Assembly: GCF_000633595.2 (NCBI RefSeq)
Contig: NZ_JIBU02000004.1
Coordinates: 1-64,000, forward strand
Length of the DNA: 64,000 bases
Direction: 5' to 3'
Source of the DNA: Clostridium drakei
Lineage (GTDB): Bacteria; Bacillota; Clostridia; Clostridiales; Clostridiaceae
Shown: piece by piece, positions 32,576-43,011 of the stretch
How positions within the stretch are numbered: position 1 is the first letter of the stretch
Layout: every line of letters begins with the position of its first letter
Notes under the pieces: generated by a model
Databases searched by the model: none
What the model was told of the DNA's origin: nothing
Seen by the model: the letters and a program-made list of their open reading frames with translations, nothing else
Position numbers and translations under genes: made by a program

Positions 32576-33022
32576 CTACTTATCCTCTCCTGATACATTT
32601 TCTAAATTTTCTTCATTATAATCATCATTTTCTTTTACTAATTTTGAAATAATTTCCCTTGCCAGTATTATCCCGAAATATGCCGCAGCTAGACCTAACA
32701 TAGTAGAAAAACCTATATAAGATATAGAAGAATAATAATCTCCTTGCTTCATAAGATTCACAGTTTCTTTACACATTGTAGAAAATGTTGTGTATGCTCC
32801 TAAAAAGCCTGTAGCTATTCCTAATCTTAAATCAGAACTAAACTGCCAAATTTCAAAAGCTATAGTTAGTATAAGTGCTAAAACAAAGCTGCCAGAAATA
32901 TTAATCATTAATGTATTTATTGGAACAACTTCTTTGTAATGATAAATATGAATATGTTCAATTTTATACCTTAACATAGCTCCAAGCATACCGCCTAATG
33001 CTATAAATATGTATTTTTTCAT
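32576..33022 (-). CDS. crcB: Fluoride channel subunit FluC/CrcB 1
   Basis: 148 aa. It shows GGMLGAMLRYKIE, PINTLMINISGSF, GFLGAYTTFSTMCKE and a charged C-terminal tail (about 125-148) that the second subunit lacks. Acts as a fluoride-selective channel relieving fluoride stress. First gene of the unit behind the fluoride riboswitch. Confidence 0.94.
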   Translation of the reverse strand: MKKYIFIALGGMLGAMLRYKIEHIHIYHYKEVVPINTLMINISGSFVLALILTIAFEIWQFSSDLRLGIATGFLGAYTTFSTMCKETVNLMKQGDYYSSISYIGFSTMLGLAAAYFGIILAREIISKLVKENDDYNEENLENVSGEDK

Positions 33023-33073
33023 AATTCTCCCCCTCGTTTAAAATCAGTATTATATAATAAGATATTTATAAAT

Positions 33074-33116
33074 AAAAAAGCTCCTACAAATAGTATTCTT
33101 ATACTACTTGTAGGAG
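33074..33116 (-). terminator. Attenuator of the fluoride riboswitch
   Basis: 16-bp stem CTCCTACAAATAGTAT/ATACTACTTGTAGGAG with a 4-nt loop, then TTTTTTATT on the minus strand. Its 5' arm overlaps the 3' end of the aptamer, the arrangement by which fluoride binding prevents termination. Confidence 0.93.
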
Positions 33117-33158
33117 TCATTAGCTTTCAAGCAATTATGGTGAACTCCATCACCTTCA
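33105..33158 (-). promoter_or_regulatory. Fluoride riboswitch (crcB motif)
   Basis: Minus-strand GGTGATGGAGTTCACCATAA followed by GCTTGAAAGC and TAATGACTCCTAC. These are the conserved pseudoknotted elements of the class. It precedes two fluC genes and DUF190. Confidence 0.96.
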
Positions 33159-33213
33159 CAGGATAATTATATTACAAACTTTCCAAAATTGCTACAAATT
33201 TTTTTGCTTCTTA

Positions 33214-33663
33214 TTAAAATACTTTAATAATCTTTAGCTTTAAGTAATACCAATATATTAGTAAATATGGAATAAGATATGATATAAAAGTAAATCCTAT
33301 ATTCCACCCATTTCCATAAGTAACTAATTTAAATAGAAACGCTAAGTATTCAACTGCTGTAGTAGCTAATGTAAAAATAAAAATAACTAAATATGAATTT
33401 ATATACTTTTTTGAAATATAGTAAATTAAATAGCATCCTAATATTGGATATAATCCTAAATTTACAGATATAGAAGTATAGTCGTCATCAATATATACAG
33501 GTATTAACCTCCAAAAATTAAGATGAAAACAGAATTCATTTAGTGTATATGCCAATATTGATGAAAATGGAGCAATAGTTAATAATACTTTTTTATCTTT
33601 TAAATAAAGTGCTACTCCGAATATCCATGGAATTATAAAACCTAGTATTATATTTAAAACCAT
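33214..33663 (-). CDS. CBO0543-family membrane protein
   Basis: 149 aa with five probable membrane helices and the segments LNEFCFHLNFWRLIP and SVNLGLYPILG that I associate with the clostridial/bacillar CBO0543 family. The function is not established. ATG follows GGAG. Monocistronic, upstream of the fluoride riboswitch but with no link to it. Confidence 0.72.
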   Translation of the reverse strand: MVLNIILGFIIPWIFGVALYLKDKKVLLTIAPFSSILAYTLNEFCFHLNFWRLIPVYIDDDYTSISVNLGLYPILGCYLIYYISKKYINSYLVIFIFTLATTAVEYLAFLFKLVTYGNGWNIGFTFISYLIPYLLIYWYYLKLKIIKVF

Positions 33664-33857
33664 ATAATTTCTCCTTTATTTAGTTTTAATTTTATTATGC
33701 TCCACAGAATCTTTTTTAAGTAGTGCTTTTAATATGAAAAGATTACCTATTACCAATTATTATTTTTGATTTCAACAAGATTATCAGCTGTAATCTAAAT
33801 AACTACTCCACTTCTGCAGCTGATAAGTTTGTTCAAAATTTATTGGGATATATACAA
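33664..33857. other. Intergenic region with a 10-bp hairpin
   Basis: Contains TTATCAGCTG (33781-33790) and CAGCTGATAA (33817-33826), a perfect 10-bp inverted repeat with a 26-nt loop upstream of the CBO0543 gene. No gene was seen; role unknown. Confidence 0.45.
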
Positions 33858-33889
33858 AATAAAAAAACACCAAGCACAAAGCTAGTGTT
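33858..33889 (-). terminator. Terminator of rnpB
   Basis: Stem AACACYAGC/GCTTGGTGTT with a 5-nt loop, then seven T on the minus strand, directly after the RNase P RNA. Confidence 0.85.
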
Positions 33890-33899
33890 TTAAATATGT

Positions 33900-34248
33900 G
33901 ACCAAATCTATAAGCCGAGTTCTGTATTAGACAATCATCTATCTAGGCCCATTGTTACCAATAGGCTCCAGCGATACTACCCGGAAGCGGGACGGACCAC
34001 CCCTTAACGCCTCTCTATTCGATCTTGCTCCAGATGGGGTTTACATAGCCGCAAAGTCGCCAATGCGCTGGTGAGCTCTTACCTCGCCTTTCCACCCTTA
34101 CCACATGTGAAAAACACATATGGCGGTATATCTCTGTTGCACTTTCCTTCAAGTTGCCCTGACTGGGTATTACCCAGCACCCTGTCCTATGGAGCTCGGA
34201 CTTTCCTCTCCTGTATTTCTACAGCAGCGATTGTCTGACTTACTCACG
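33900..34248 (-). ncRNA. rnpB: RNase P RNA, type A
   Basis: Catalytic RNA that removes tRNA 5' leaders. On the minus strand the universal blocks appear in order: GAGGAAAGTCCG, ACAGGGTGC, GTGCAACAGAGA, GGGTGGAAAGGCG, GAGGTAAGAGCTCACC, GGTAAACCCC-like and AACTCGGCTTATAG near the 3' end. The P16/P17-like GGTAGTATCG region supports the ancestral (A) type. Ends are estimated to within about 10 nt. Confidence 0.96.
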
Positions 34249-34302
34249 AATATTATAATATCACACATAAATTAAAATTACAAATAAAAATTTTTTCATA
34301 CT

Positions 34303-35025
34303 TTAAAAACTTTTGTTTTCATTGCAATAAATTATTCTTCCACAGTTATCACAGTATACCATTCTTTGCTGTTTCTTTACATTATCTGTAGTCATAGAAG
34401 AAACTTTTACTTTACATCCTGAACATATATTATCCTTTAACTCTGCTGCACCTGTACCTTTTGAACTGCATATCTTATTAAAAATTTCTAAAATATCAAC
34501 AGGAATAAGTTTTTCTGTTTCTTTAATAGCTTCTTCTGATTTTTTTATTTTTTCTCTTGCATCATTAATTTTGCTACCTTCTGTATTCTTATATGTGTAA
34601 AAATCATTTTTAAGTTTAGAAAGTTTTATTTTTAAGCTTTCCTTTTCAGAACTCAATTTTTCTTCTTGTTCTAATAACTTTAAAATTTGATTATCTACTA
34701 TCTTTATACTTTCTTGCTTTTTATTAAACTTTTTTTGCAGCGCATCTATTAATTTCAAATCGCTTCCTGCATTATTATAAAGCTCAAATTTAATTTTTTC
34801 CAATTCTTCTTTATCATCATTTAAACTATTACTTACAATTTGATATTTCTTTTTTAAATTTGATATTTCAATCTCTTTACTTTTAAATTTACTTTTTTCA
34901 ATATCAAATTCTTTCTTTACTCTTTTTAGATTACCAGTATATTCATGATTATTAATTAAATTATTACATACTGCAATATTTTTTTTATTATCTTGAATCT
35001 CGATAAGTTGCTTCAATAAACTCAT
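34303..35025 (-). CDS. Coiled-coil C4 zinc-ribbon protein
   Basis: 240 aa. Residues about 10-185 form a long coiled coil rich in Lys and Glu, and the C-terminus has CSGCKV and CDNCGRIIYC, a C4 zinc ribbon. The family (related to Helicobacter HP0958 and chlamydial CdsZ) binds RNA or secretion/flagellar partners in some organisms; role here unknown. The frame opens at 35073, but GGGAGGATAAAAAA immediately precedes ATG 35023-35025. It is followed in the operon-like run by rnpB and preceded by the Nif3 gene. Confidence 0.85.
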   Translation of the reverse strand: MSLLKQLIEIQDNKKNIAVCNNLINNHEYTGNLKRVKKEFDIEKSKFKSKEIEISNLKKKYQIVSNSLNDDKEELEKIKFELYNNAGSDLKLIDALQKKFNKKQESIKIVDNQILKLLEQEEKLSSEKESLKIKLSKLKNDFYTYKNTEGSKINDAREKIKKSEEAIKETEKLIPVDILEIFNKICSSKGTGAAELKDNICSGCKVKVSSMTTDNVKKQQRMVYCDNCGRIIYCNENKSF

Positions 35026-35088
35026 TTTTTTATCCTCCCAATATTTTTTTAAATAAAAAATAGAAATGAGCATGTTAAATACCCACTT

Positions 35089-35904
35089 CTATCTATATTT
35101 GTACGGATTTTTATTAGATTCTGATATAAGAACAGAATTCTTGTGACCCATAGTTTCTATTTTATTTTTAAATTGTTTAGCTAATATGACTACAGCAGGC
35201 CATTCTGTATCAAAATGTCCAGCATCAATAACAGCTATGTTTTCTTCTTCAAAATCGCTAACATAGTGATATGTAGTGTCACCTGTAATTATACAATCTG
35301 CTCCCAACTTTTTAGCCTCATTAAAATAGCTTTGTCCACTGCCATTTATAACTGCAACTTTCTTTATTATTTTATCCTCGTCACCTGAATATCTTAAAAA
35401 AGGAACATTTAATAATTTCTTTACTCTGCTGCACATTTCATCAACTGTTATAGCTTCTTTGATTTTTGCAATTCTTCCAATGCCTGAAACCTTATCATCT
35501 TCCTCATTTCTTTTAGAAAGTTCTATAGTATTATAATCCTGAAAGTTTAAAAGCTGCATTATAGTATCATTAATACCTCCTTTTATAGAATCAAGATTAG
35601 TATGACTTGAATAAACATTTATATCATTCTTTATAAGCTCTATTATCTTTTTTCCTAATAAAGTCCCCTTAGTTATATTCAATGGTTTCTTGAAGAGCAA
35701 TGGATGATGGGTTAATATAAAGTTGCATTTTTTTTCTTTGGCCTCGTTAATAACTTCCAAAGTACAGTCTAATGCCACAAGTATGGATGTTACTTCGCAC
35801 TCCATATCCCCTACCATAAGACCCACATTATCATAATCCTCTTTGAATTTTGATGGTGCATATTTTTCCATTAAACTATTAATATCTCTTACTCTTAAAG
35901 ACAT
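35089..35904 (-). CDS. Nif3-like dinuclear metal-centre protein
   Basis: 271 aa, YqfO/YbgI family. Metal ligands are visible in THHPLLFKKP, SSHTNLDSIKGG and DAGHFDTEW. Often annotated GTP cyclohydrolase I type 2, though the physiological role is unsettled. It overlaps the start of trmK by 10 bp on the same strand, and this trmK-nif3 pair beside rpoD-dnaG is a conserved Firmicute arrangement. Confidence 0.92.
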   Translation of the reverse strand: MSLRVRDINSLMEKYAPSKFKEDYDNVGLMVGDMECEVTSILVALDCTLEVINEAKEKKCNFILTHHPLLFKKPLNITKGTLLGKKIIELIKNDINVYSSHTNLDSIKGGINDTIMQLLNFQDYNTIELSKRNEEDDKVSGIGRIAKIKEAITVDEMCSRVKKLLNVPFLRYSGDEDKIIKKVAVINGSGQSYFNEAKKLGADCIITGDTTYHYVSDFEEENIAVIDAGHFDTEWPAVVILAKQFKNKIETMGHKNSVLISESNKNPYKYR

Positions 35905-36584
35905 TTAAGCAGCTCCTCCAGCTTTTGAATTTTAACTTTAATATCGACTTTTCTATCCACAGCTAATTTTGTATCATCTTTTATATTATCTAATATTTTA
36001 TTATATGTTGATATCTTAAATTTTATAAATTTGGCTGCAAGAGGATGTTTTTTATCTATTAATGATTTACCTACCTCATAAAAAATGCTATCAACTTTTT
36101 CAACCTTATTATCATATTTTATTTTTATTATCTCATAAAACTTATTTTCGTCAATACATAGTTCCTCATCAATAATATGATATCCCTTTATATATATATA
36201 TTCTCTTAAAACTTCAGGGTTTTGTACTGGCTGCAATATTGCAAATTCACATTTTTTGAAAACTTCTAATCCTTCTTCTATAATATCTCGAATTAGATTT
36301 CCTCCCATTCCAGCAATTATAACTCCTTGAACCTCTCCTATTTTTACAGTATTTAATCCTGAACCCATTCTACAATCTATTTGTTCTTGTAAATCTTCAG
36401 ATATTATGTTAATACTTGCTTTTTTTACTGGCCCCTTATTTATATCAGAAGCAATAACTTTAATACAAGTATTATTTTTTATCAATTCTATAGGCACATA
36501 TCCATGATCCGTTCCTATATCTGCAACACAATTACATTTATCTACCAAACTTACTATGGTTTTAAGTCTTAAGCTAAGTTCCAT
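35895..36584 (-). CDS. trmK: tRNA (adenine(22)-N1)-methyltransferase TrmK
   Basis: 229 aa. VADIGTDHGYVPIELI (about 18-33) is the AdoMet loop, with IIAGMGGNLIRDI and QPVQNPEVLREY later. Methylates A22 of tRNAs (B. subtilis YqfN). Overlaps the Nif3 gene and follows the PH-domain gene by 20 bp. Confidence 0.93.
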   Translation of the reverse strand: MELSLRLKTIVSLVDKCNCVADIGTDHGYVPIELIKNNTCIKVIASDINKGPVKKASINIISEDLQEQIDCRMGSGLNTVKIGEVQGVIIAGMGGNLIRDIIEEGLEVFKKCEFAILQPVQNPEVLREYIYIKGYHIIDEELCIDENKFYEIIKIKYDNKVEKVDSIFYEVGKSLIDKKHPLAAKFIKFKISTYNKILDNIKDDTKLAVDRKVDIKVKIQKLEELLKCL

Positions 36585-36604
36585 TTATATATTCTCCATT
36601 CTAT

Positions 36605-37492
36605 CTATCTAAACGTAAGTAAAATTCTAATTTGCATAATAAGAAAAATAAATGTTAAAATTAAAGGCACATAAATAAACTTATATGCAGATTTCTTATC
36701 ATATCGAGCACAAAGATATCCTGCATTATACATACAAAATAGTACTGCCATATTAAGTAGTCCATAAACCATTTGTTTAAATGCAAACTGTTTACTTGTA
36801 CCAAACTTTATAGCCACAAAGTGTGAACTAAAATTTAAAGGCATCATGGCTGGAAGTTTATTGCAAAAGTATAATATTATCGGATTTAGTGTAATAATAA
36901 GTACTGCTATAGTTACTATAATAAACGGGATAAAAAATTTTTTATCTTTATATAAATTTACATTCTTATTAACTTTGTATTCCCAACCTATACAATTTAC
37001 ATTTTTATCATTTAAATTTTTCTCAAACTCATTAAAGTTTTCAGGAGACAATCCATAGTTTATATCATCTGTTTTTAAATAAATTATATTTTTAGTTGAA
37101 GTAATAAACATATAAGTGCTTCCTATTTTTTCAACTATAGCTCTTCCAATAGCAAAATTATTCTTGCCACATCCTGATAGCTTCATTCCTCTTATATGTC
37201 CTTGTGCTTTTTGGTATCCTTGTATAGATGAAAATGGTATTTTTATATTTTTAAGTCTTAGCACGCTTAAAATTTGTATGCCATCATCATCAACAAAATA
37301 TTTTAATGAACTACATATTAATATATAGTATAGCTGATATATATTAAAAACTATAATAGCAACTTTTAATATGCTTAACACTTCATAAGAATCTATCAGG
37401 AATACTAGAACTCCTAACAATAAATCACCCAATATACTCATTCCTAAAATATAATATACTCCGGATCCCTTAACTGATTTATAAACTTGCAC
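36605..37492 (-). CDS. Membrane protein with bacterial PH domain
   Basis: 295 aa. Two N-terminal membrane helices (about 12-60), a bacterial PH-like domain of beta strands (about 65-150, FVDDDGIQILSVLRLKNIKIPFSSI), and three or four C-terminal helices (about 180-290). Function unknown. It is preceded by an AGGAGGGTGG site. It is inserted between rpoD and trmK, which are adjacent in many relatives. Confidence 0.7.
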   Translation of the reverse strand: MQVYKSVKGSGVYYILGMSILGDLLLGVLVFLIDSYEVLSILKVAIIVFNIYQLYYILICSSLKYFVDDDGIQILSVLRLKNIKIPFSSIQGYQKAQGHIRGMKLSGCGKNNFAIGRAIVEKIGSTYMFITSTKNIIYLKTDDINYGLSPENFNEFEKNLNDKNVNCIGWEYKVNKNVNLYKDKKFFIPFIIVTIAVLIITLNPIILYFCNKLPAMMPLNFSSHFVAIKFGTSKQFAFKQMVYGLLNMAVLFCMYNAGYLCARYDKKSAYKFIYVPLILTFIFLIMQIRILLTFR

Positions 37493-37562
37493 TTAACCAC
37501 CCTCCTTTATACATTATAACATAGTTTGCTAAAGTATACTGTGCTCAAACCTTTTAATGATA

Positions 37563-37586
37563 AAAGCACCTATAATAGGGTGCTTT
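37563..37586 (-). terminator. Possible terminator of rpoD
   Basis: Stem AAAGCACC/GGTGCTTT overlapping the rpoD stop codon, then TTTTATC; moderate strength. Confidence 0.55.
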
Positions 37587-38649
37587 AATCTAAATAGTCC
37601 TTTAGTTTTTTGCTTCTACTTGGGTGTCTCAATTTTCTTAGAGCTTTTGCTTCTATCTGTCTTATTCTTTCTCTTGTAACATTAAATTCTTTTCCAACCT
37701 CTTCAAGTGTTCTAGCTCTTCCATCATCTAATCCAAATCTAAGTCTTAGTACTTTTTCTTCTCTTGGTGTTAAAGTATCTAAAACATTTATAAGTTGTTC
37801 CTTAAGCATAGTAAATGCTGCTGCTTCTGCAGGTGCAGGTGCCTCATCGTCAGGTATAAAATCTCCAAGATGACTATCTTCTTCCTCACCTATTGGAGTC
37901 TCTAACGATACTGGTTCTTGTGCAATTTTCATTATTTCTCTTACTTTATCTACAGGCATCTCCATAATTTTAGCTACTTCTTCTGGTTGAGGTTCTCTGC
38001 CTAATTCTTGAAGTAGTTGTCTTGAGACTCTTATTAATTTATTAATAGTTTCAACCATATGAACAGGTATTCTTATGGTTCTCGCTTGATCAGCTATAGC
38101 TCTTGTAATTGCCTGTCTTATCCACCAAGTTGCGTAGGTACTAAATTTGTATCCTTTTCTATAATCAAATTTTTCTACAGCTTTTATAAGTCCAAGGTTT
38201 CCTTCCTGAATTAAATCTAAGAAAAGCATACCTCTTCCCACATATCTTTTGGCAATACTAACAACAAGCCTTAAATTAGCTTCTGCTAATTTCTTTTTAG
38301 CTATTTGATCACCATTTTCTATCCTTTGTGCAAGACTTATCTCCTCTTCTGGTGCTAGCAAAGGTACCTTACCTATTTCCTTCAAATACATCCTTACTGG
38401 ATCGTCTATAGCTATACCTTCTGGAACAGATAAATCTAAATCTTTTTCATCCACTTCAACTTCCTGAATATCACCTGCAACTTCGATTCCCATAGATTCA
38501 AGCACTTCATATATTTTTTCTATTTGCTCAGGACTTAAATCAACTTCATCTAATTCATCCATTATTTCTTTATAAGTCAAAGTGCCAGTTTTTTTACCTT
38601 TTTCTATAAGTTTTTTAACTATTTGCATCTTTGCACTTTTATCTTTCAT
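37585..38649 (-). CDS. rpoD: Primary sigma factor RpoD/SigA
   Basis: 354 aa. Region 1.2 ([16 protein letters not shown]), region 2 with [19 protein letters not shown] for -10 melting, region 3 and region 4 ([20 protein letters not shown]) for -35 binding are all intact. Size matches the short SigA of Bacilli and clostridia. ATG 38647-38649 follows ATGGAGGAAAAAA; the frame-opening ATG at 38673 overlaps dnaG and has no site. Second gene of dnaG-rpoD. Confidence 0.97.
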   Translation of the reverse strand: MKDKSAKMQIVKKLIEKGKKTGTLTYKEIMDELDEVDLSPEQIEKIYEVLESMGIEVAGDIQEVEVDEKDLDLSVPEGIAIDDPVRMYLKEIGKVPLLAPEEEISLAQRIENGDQIAKKKLAEANLRLVVSIAKRYVGRGMLFLDLIQEGNLGLIKAVEKFDYRKGYKFSTYATWWIRQAITRAIADQARTIRIPVHMVETINKLIRVSRQLLQELGREPQPEEVAKIMEMPVDKVREIMKIAQEPVSLETPIGEEEDSHLGDFIPDDEAPAPAEAAAFTMLKEQLINVLDTLTPREEKVLRLRFGLDDGRARTLEEVGKEFNVTRERIRQIEAKALRKLRHPSRSKKLKDYLD

Positions 38650-38672
38650 TTTTTTTCCTCCATCAGTCATCA

Positions 38673-40436
38673 CTACATACCACCAATCTTTTTTTGTATT
38701 TGAATAAGTTCTTGGGCCAACTTTAAAGATTCTTCAAGCTTTCCGTCTATCTCATATTGCTTTATTCTATTCATAATTTGCTTCTTAGACTCTTCTAATT
38801 TGAATTTTTTAATACCTTTTACATAATCATCAACTATATCTTCATAATCATTACTGTCATATATAAAATCTGCTTCTATAATATTGACCCACTCTTTTGA
38901 AGTATCTATATCATCACATTTCACTTCTATGCGTTTTTGTCGTTCTTCCTCATCATACTGCATATTTTCAACAATATAATCATATATTTTTCTATGACTT
39001 TCAAGTATTAATTCTTCTCTTTTTATATTTTTTTCTACATATTCAAGCGCTTTTTCATCTTTAAATATGACTTTTAAAAGCCCTCTTTCAGCCTTTAAAT
39101 ATGCAGGTTCTAAATATAATTTTTGTCCAAAATCGTTATCTATATTCATATTTTCTGATTTTTTTACATTTTTTTGAATTTTGCTATTAATCATATCATA
39201 TAAAGCTTGATCTCTGATACTAGTCTCTTCGGACAACTTCTTAATGTATATTTCTCTTTCTATAGCATCTAAATCTGATATAATCTCAAGAGCCTGTTCA
39301 GCATATTTAATAACGCCTTCTGAATTATTAATGTCAATATTTTCTTTAATTTTTTTCATTCTATAATCTACTAATGGGAGAGCATCTTCTATAAGCTTCA
39401 TAAATGCTTCTCTTCCATTGTTTCTTATATATTCATCTGGATCTTTTCCTTCTGGAACCTTTAATACTTTAACATCAAGTCCAACTTTTTTCAATATCTC
39501 AAGTCCTCTCATAGTAGCCATTTGTCCTGCACTATCTGCATCATAAGCTATTATGGCCCTATCTGCATACTTTTTTATAAGTTTAGCTTGATTCGTTGTT
39601 AAAGCTGTTCCTAAAGAAGCTACTGCATTAGTTATTCCATACTGATGAAGCGATATACAATCCATATATCCTTCAACTATAATAAGCATTTTTTCTCTAT
39701 TATTTTTTATTGCAAAATTTAGTCCATAAAGATTTATTCCCTTCTTAAATAGAGCGGTTTCTGGAGAATTTAAATATTTGGGCTTTGAATCATCCATTAC
39801 TCTGCCCCCAAATCCAATAACTCTTCCTCTATAATCAAAAACGGGAAATATAATCCTGTTCCTAAACCTATCATAATAAGATCCTTTTTGACTTTTAATT
39901 ATAAGTCCATTTGAAAACATATCTAGTTCAGAAAAACCTTTTTTCTTTAAATGTCTTAACAATCCATCCCAACTATTAGCTGAATATCCAAGTCCAAAAC
40001 TTCTTATAGTCTTTTCTGTTATACCTCTATTTAGCAAATATTGTTTTGCAGCGACATTTTCTCCCAAACAATTAAAAAAATATCTTGCAGAATCTACATT
40101 AAGTTTGTATAATTGTTTAAAAGTATCTTTATGCGAATTGTTTTCATCAGTTTCAATAGTTATATTTACCCTATCTGCTAACAATTTTACTGCTTCAGGA
40201 AAAGAAAGGTTTTTTGTTTTCATAACAAAAGTTATAACATTTCCTGCTTCTCCACATCCAAAACATTTATATATTTGTTTGTCTACAGATACACTAAATG
40301 ATGGAGTTTTTTCGTGATGAAAAGGACATAACCCTGAATAATTTCTGCCTGCCCTTTTTAATTTTACAGTTTCAGATATAACATCCACTATATCATTTTC
40401 TTCTTTTACTCTTTGGATGACATCTTCCGATATCAA
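38673..40436 (-). CDS. dnaG: DNA primase
   Basis: 587 aa. N-terminal zinc finger [11 protein letters not shown] plus CFGCGEAGN (about 38-67), the TOPRIM core with VEGYMDCIS and AYDADSAG, and a C-terminal helicase-interaction region. Makes primers at the replication fork. The stop is 23 bp before the rpoD start. Coupled to rpoD in the conserved macromolecular-synthesis operon (here without rpsU, which is at 54824). Confidence 0.96.
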   Translation of the reverse strand: MISEDVIQRVKEENDIVDVISETVKLKRAGRNYSGLCPFHHEKTPSFSVSVDKQIYKCFGCGEAGNVITFVMKTKNLSFPEAVKLLADRVNITIETDENNSHKDTFKQLYKLNVDSARYFFNCLGENVAAKQYLLNRGITEKTIRSFGLGYSANSWDGLLRHLKKKGFSELDMFSNGLIIKSQKGSYYDRFRNRIIFPVFDYRGRVIGFGGRVMDDSKPKYLNSPETALFKKGINLYGLNFAIKNNREKMLIIVEGYMDCISLHQYGITNAVASLGTALTTNQAKLIKKYADRAIIAYDADSAGQMATMRGLEILKKVGLDVKVLKVPEGKDPDEYIRNNGREAFMKLIEDALPLVDYRMKKIKENIDINNSEGVIKYAEQALEIISDLDAIEREIYIKKLSEETSIRDQALYDMINSKIQKNVKKSENMNIDNDFGQKLYLEPAYLKAERGLLKVIFKDEKALEYVEKNIKREELILESHRKIYDYIVENMQYDEEERQKRIEVKCDDIDTSKEWVNIIEADFIYDSNDYEDIVDDYVKGIKKFKLEESKKQIMNRIKQYEIDGKLEESLKLAQELIQIQKKIGGM

Positions 40437-40750
40437 TAGATACTACCACCCATCTTTTTTTATTATATGGAACTATACTTTTTTAATAAAAATAATTCCA
40501 TTATGTCAATGTCATTATCGTTTACTTTCAATGTTTCCATATATACTTAAGAATAAATATATTCGACATAAATCTCTACATTCCTTCTATAAGATTAAAT
40601 ATTTTTTCTCTTAAACACTTAGATAATATATATATATTCTTTATAAAAATTAAATTTCCTTTAAAATCACACCTAATTTTAATAAATCCTATATATAAAT
40701 TTATAACAGTTCAATTGTTATTTTACCCACTTAATACTAAAAATTATTCC
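40437..40750. other. AT-rich intergenic region
   Basis: About 310 bp with no gene. It should hold the dnaG promoter; a minus-strand TTGACA (40504-40509) lies about 70 nt upstream of dnaG, but no good -10 sits at 17 nt. No structured RNA was seen. Confidence 0.45.
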
Positions 40751-41779
40751 TTAATAAATAACAATTTTAGGCACGTATATACCATTGAATAACAATAAAC
40801 AATAGTCATCACTCATTCCCGCTATGTAATCTGTTACTCCTCTGTACAACCCTTCACTTTCTACAATATTTCTGTATAAGGAAGGCATTTTATTGGGATT
40901 TTTTAAAAAATAATTAAAAACTTGTTCCAATACAAATTTTGCCTTATCTCTTTCTGTTTTAAGCACTGAACCCTTATAGATATTTTCAAACATAAATTCC
41001 CTAAGCTTCGCTAATGCATCTCCTATTTCCTTACTTAAAGATACCTCCATTATATTGTTATGTATATTATTTGTAGTGGTATAAATACAATCTTTAACCA
41101 ATGTATCTATTCTTTTACCATGATTTTTTCCAAGCACTCCTATTAAATCCTTTGGAAGTTCACTTTCTTTTAATAATCTAGCTCTTATAGAATCATCTAT
41201 ATCATGATTTACATAAGCTATTTTATCGCTATATTTTACAACTTGACCTTCTAATGTAAAAGCTCTTGAAGCTGAGTTTGAAAAACCACTGTGTTTAAGT
41301 ATGCCATCTAATACCTCTTCGGTAAGATTGAGACCTTTTCCTTGCTTTTCTAACTTAGTTAATACTCTAATACTATGTTCGTTATGTCTAAAACCATCTG
41401 GCAATAGCTTATCTAAAACTTCTTCTCCATTATGAGCAAAAGCCACATGTCCTATGTCATGCCCCATTGCAATAGCTTCAATTAAGTCTTCATTAAGTCC
41501 TATTCCCTTACCTATAGTTTTGGCTATCTGTGACACTTCTAAGGTATGTGTAAGCCTTGTTCTATAGTGGTCTCCCCAGGTTTTTATATATACCTGAGTT
41601 TTATGTTTAAGTCTTCTAAACGACTTACTGTGAATTATTCTATCCCTATCTACCATAAAACAAGTTCTTATTTCATCTTTCCTCTCATGAGTCCTTCTTC
41701 CCTTAGAATTTGATGAAAATGCTGCTTGTTTTATTAGGATCAATTTTTCATTTTTTTCAATTTTTTCTCTTACAATCAT
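40751..41779 (-). CDS. dgt: dGTP triphosphohydrolase-like HD protein
   Basis: 342 aa. The HD domain is intact: [13 protein letters not shown] with metal His, [14 protein letters not shown] with HD, and later HNEHSIRVL. These dNTPases convert dNTP to deoxynucleoside and triphosphate; specificity varies. GTG 41788 lies in AAGGTGG, so ATG 41777-41779 is the start. Upstream of dnaG, which would be consistent with control of dNTP pools near replication genes. Confidence 0.9.
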   Translation of the reverse strand: MIVREKIEKNEKLILIKQAAFSSNSKGRRTHERKDEIRTCFMVDRDRIIHSKSFRRLKHKTQVYIKTWGDHYRTRLTHTLEVSQIAKTIGKGIGLNEDLIEAIAMGHDIGHVAFAHNGEEVLDKLLPDGFRHNEHSIRVLTKLEKQGKGLNLTEEVLDGILKHSGFSNSASRAFTLEGQVVKYSDKIAYVNHDIDDSIRARLLKESELPKDLIGVLGKNHGKRIDTLVKDCIYTTTNNIHNNIMEVSLSKEIGDALAKLREFMFENIYKGSVLKTERDKAKFVLEQVFNYFLKNPNKMPSLYRNIVESEGLYRGVTDYIAGMSDDYCLLLFNGIYVPKIVIY

Positions 41780-41905
41780 ATAAACCACCTTATAATTTAA
41801 TTCTATATTTATAGTAAAACTCCTTTTTTTAATGTAAATGTATATTGTAAAAAGTTTTTTAATATTATTATATGGAGATAACTTTTTAAGGAGTTGTTAT
41901 TAATA

Positions 41906-42973
41906 ATGCCTCACCCTGCTAAAGAGTGTAATATAACCTTATTATCTGAAGAAAATGTACAAAAATACGTACTTCCGCATTATGGACTTAATGAAGCACA
42001 AATAGAAAGAGTTAAATTTAAAAATACCGATAAGCAAAGAGCTGTTTATAGAGTAGATTATTTAGATAAAACTTATTGTTTAAAAAAAGTTTACTTTTCG
42101 AAGCAAGAATTATTATTTGTCTATTCTGCCATAGAATGGTTTTTTAGAAACGATATAAATGTTCCAAGGATACTTCCTAACAATGACAGAGGTAGATTTG
42201 TTAATTTTAATAATATGCTATTTATACTAACTCCATGGATAGAAGGTATTAAATGTGATTACGATATTAAAGAACATATTACTTCCTCTATAAATAACTT
42301 ATCACTAATGCACGTTAAAGGTAAAAAATTTATACCTATAACTGGAAGTTCACTTAGAAAAAACTTAGAAAACTTTCCTTATTCCATCAATAAACATTTT
42401 CAACAAATTTTAAACTGTTCTAATCTTGCATTTAAATACAAAGATAAATTTTCAAAATTGTTCCTACAACATTTTAGCATTAATTCTTTACTAGCTGAAA
42501 CTTCAGTAAAAGCATCTTCAACAATGTGTAAAGAAAACCTTAGCATATCACTATGTCACCTTGATTATGTAAACAAAAATATAATTTTCGATAGAAGTAC
42601 TAATATATGGGTTATAGATTTTGATAAATGTGGCATAGACTATTGTTGTCATGATATTTCCTATTTTCTCAGAAGATTACTCAGAAGAACTAATAATAAC
42701 TGGAACTTAGACATTACAATAGAATGCTTAGATTTATATGATAATATTAATCCACTGAACATAGACGACTATAAGTATATTTTTTCATACTTATGTTTTC
42801 CACAAAAGTTCTGGAAATTATCAAGAGATTATTATAATAATGTGTCCAAATGTAACCATAATTCTTTTTTTTATCTACTTAAAAATTCTTTAGAATACGA
42901 TAACAATCAGTTAAATTTTGCAATAAAATTTGGAAAATATATTGAAAATAAATTTAATACTAAAATAATATAA
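41906..42973 (+). CDS. cotS: CotS-family spore coat protein
   Basis: 355 aa with an aminoglycoside-phosphotransferase/kinase-like fold. CHLDYVNKNIIFD holds the catalytic-loop HxDxxxxN and IDFDKCGID the DxD-like metal site; the N-terminal YCLKKVYFS lysine would bind nucleotide. Members of the CotS/YutH group are spore coat associated. TTG 41894 abuts AAGGAG; ATG 41906 (12-nt spacing) is chosen. Convergent with ppdK. Confidence 0.86.
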   Translation: MPHPAKECNITLLSEENVQKYVLPHYGLNEAQIERVKFKNTDKQRAVYRVDYLDKTYCLKKVYFSKQELLFVYSAIEWFFRNDINVPRILPNNDRGRFVNFNNMLFILTPWIEGIKCDYDIKEHITSSINNLSLMHVKGKKFIPITGSSLRKNLENFPYSINKHFQQILNCSNLAFKYKDKFSKLFLQHFSINSLLAETSVKASSTMCKENLSISLCHLDYVNKNIIFDRSTNIWVIDFDKCGIDYCCHDISYFLRRLLRRTNNNWNLDITIECLDLYDNINPLNIDDYKYIFSYLCFPQKFWKLSRDYYNNVSKCNHNSFFYLLKNSLEYDNNQLNFAIKFGKYIENKFNTKII

Positions 42974-42974
42974 T

Positions 42975-43006
42975 AAAACTGCTGACTTAATAAAGCCAGC
43001 AGTTTT
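42975..43006. terminator. Bidirectional terminator
   Basis: Perfect 10-bp stem AAAACTGCTG/CAGCAGTTTT with a 12-nt loop, between cotS and ppdK. T-rich on both exits. Confidence 0.83.
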
Positions 43007-43011
43007 ATATT

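Noticed and set aside
33900-34250. Considered as a tmRNA or 6S RNA
   Set aside because: GAGGAAAGTCCG, GGTAAGAGCTCACC and AACTCGGCTTATAG blocks are specific to RNase P RNA.
40626-40636. ATATATATATA run considered as a regulatory repeat
   Set aside because: Simple AT-rich low complexity expected at this base composition.
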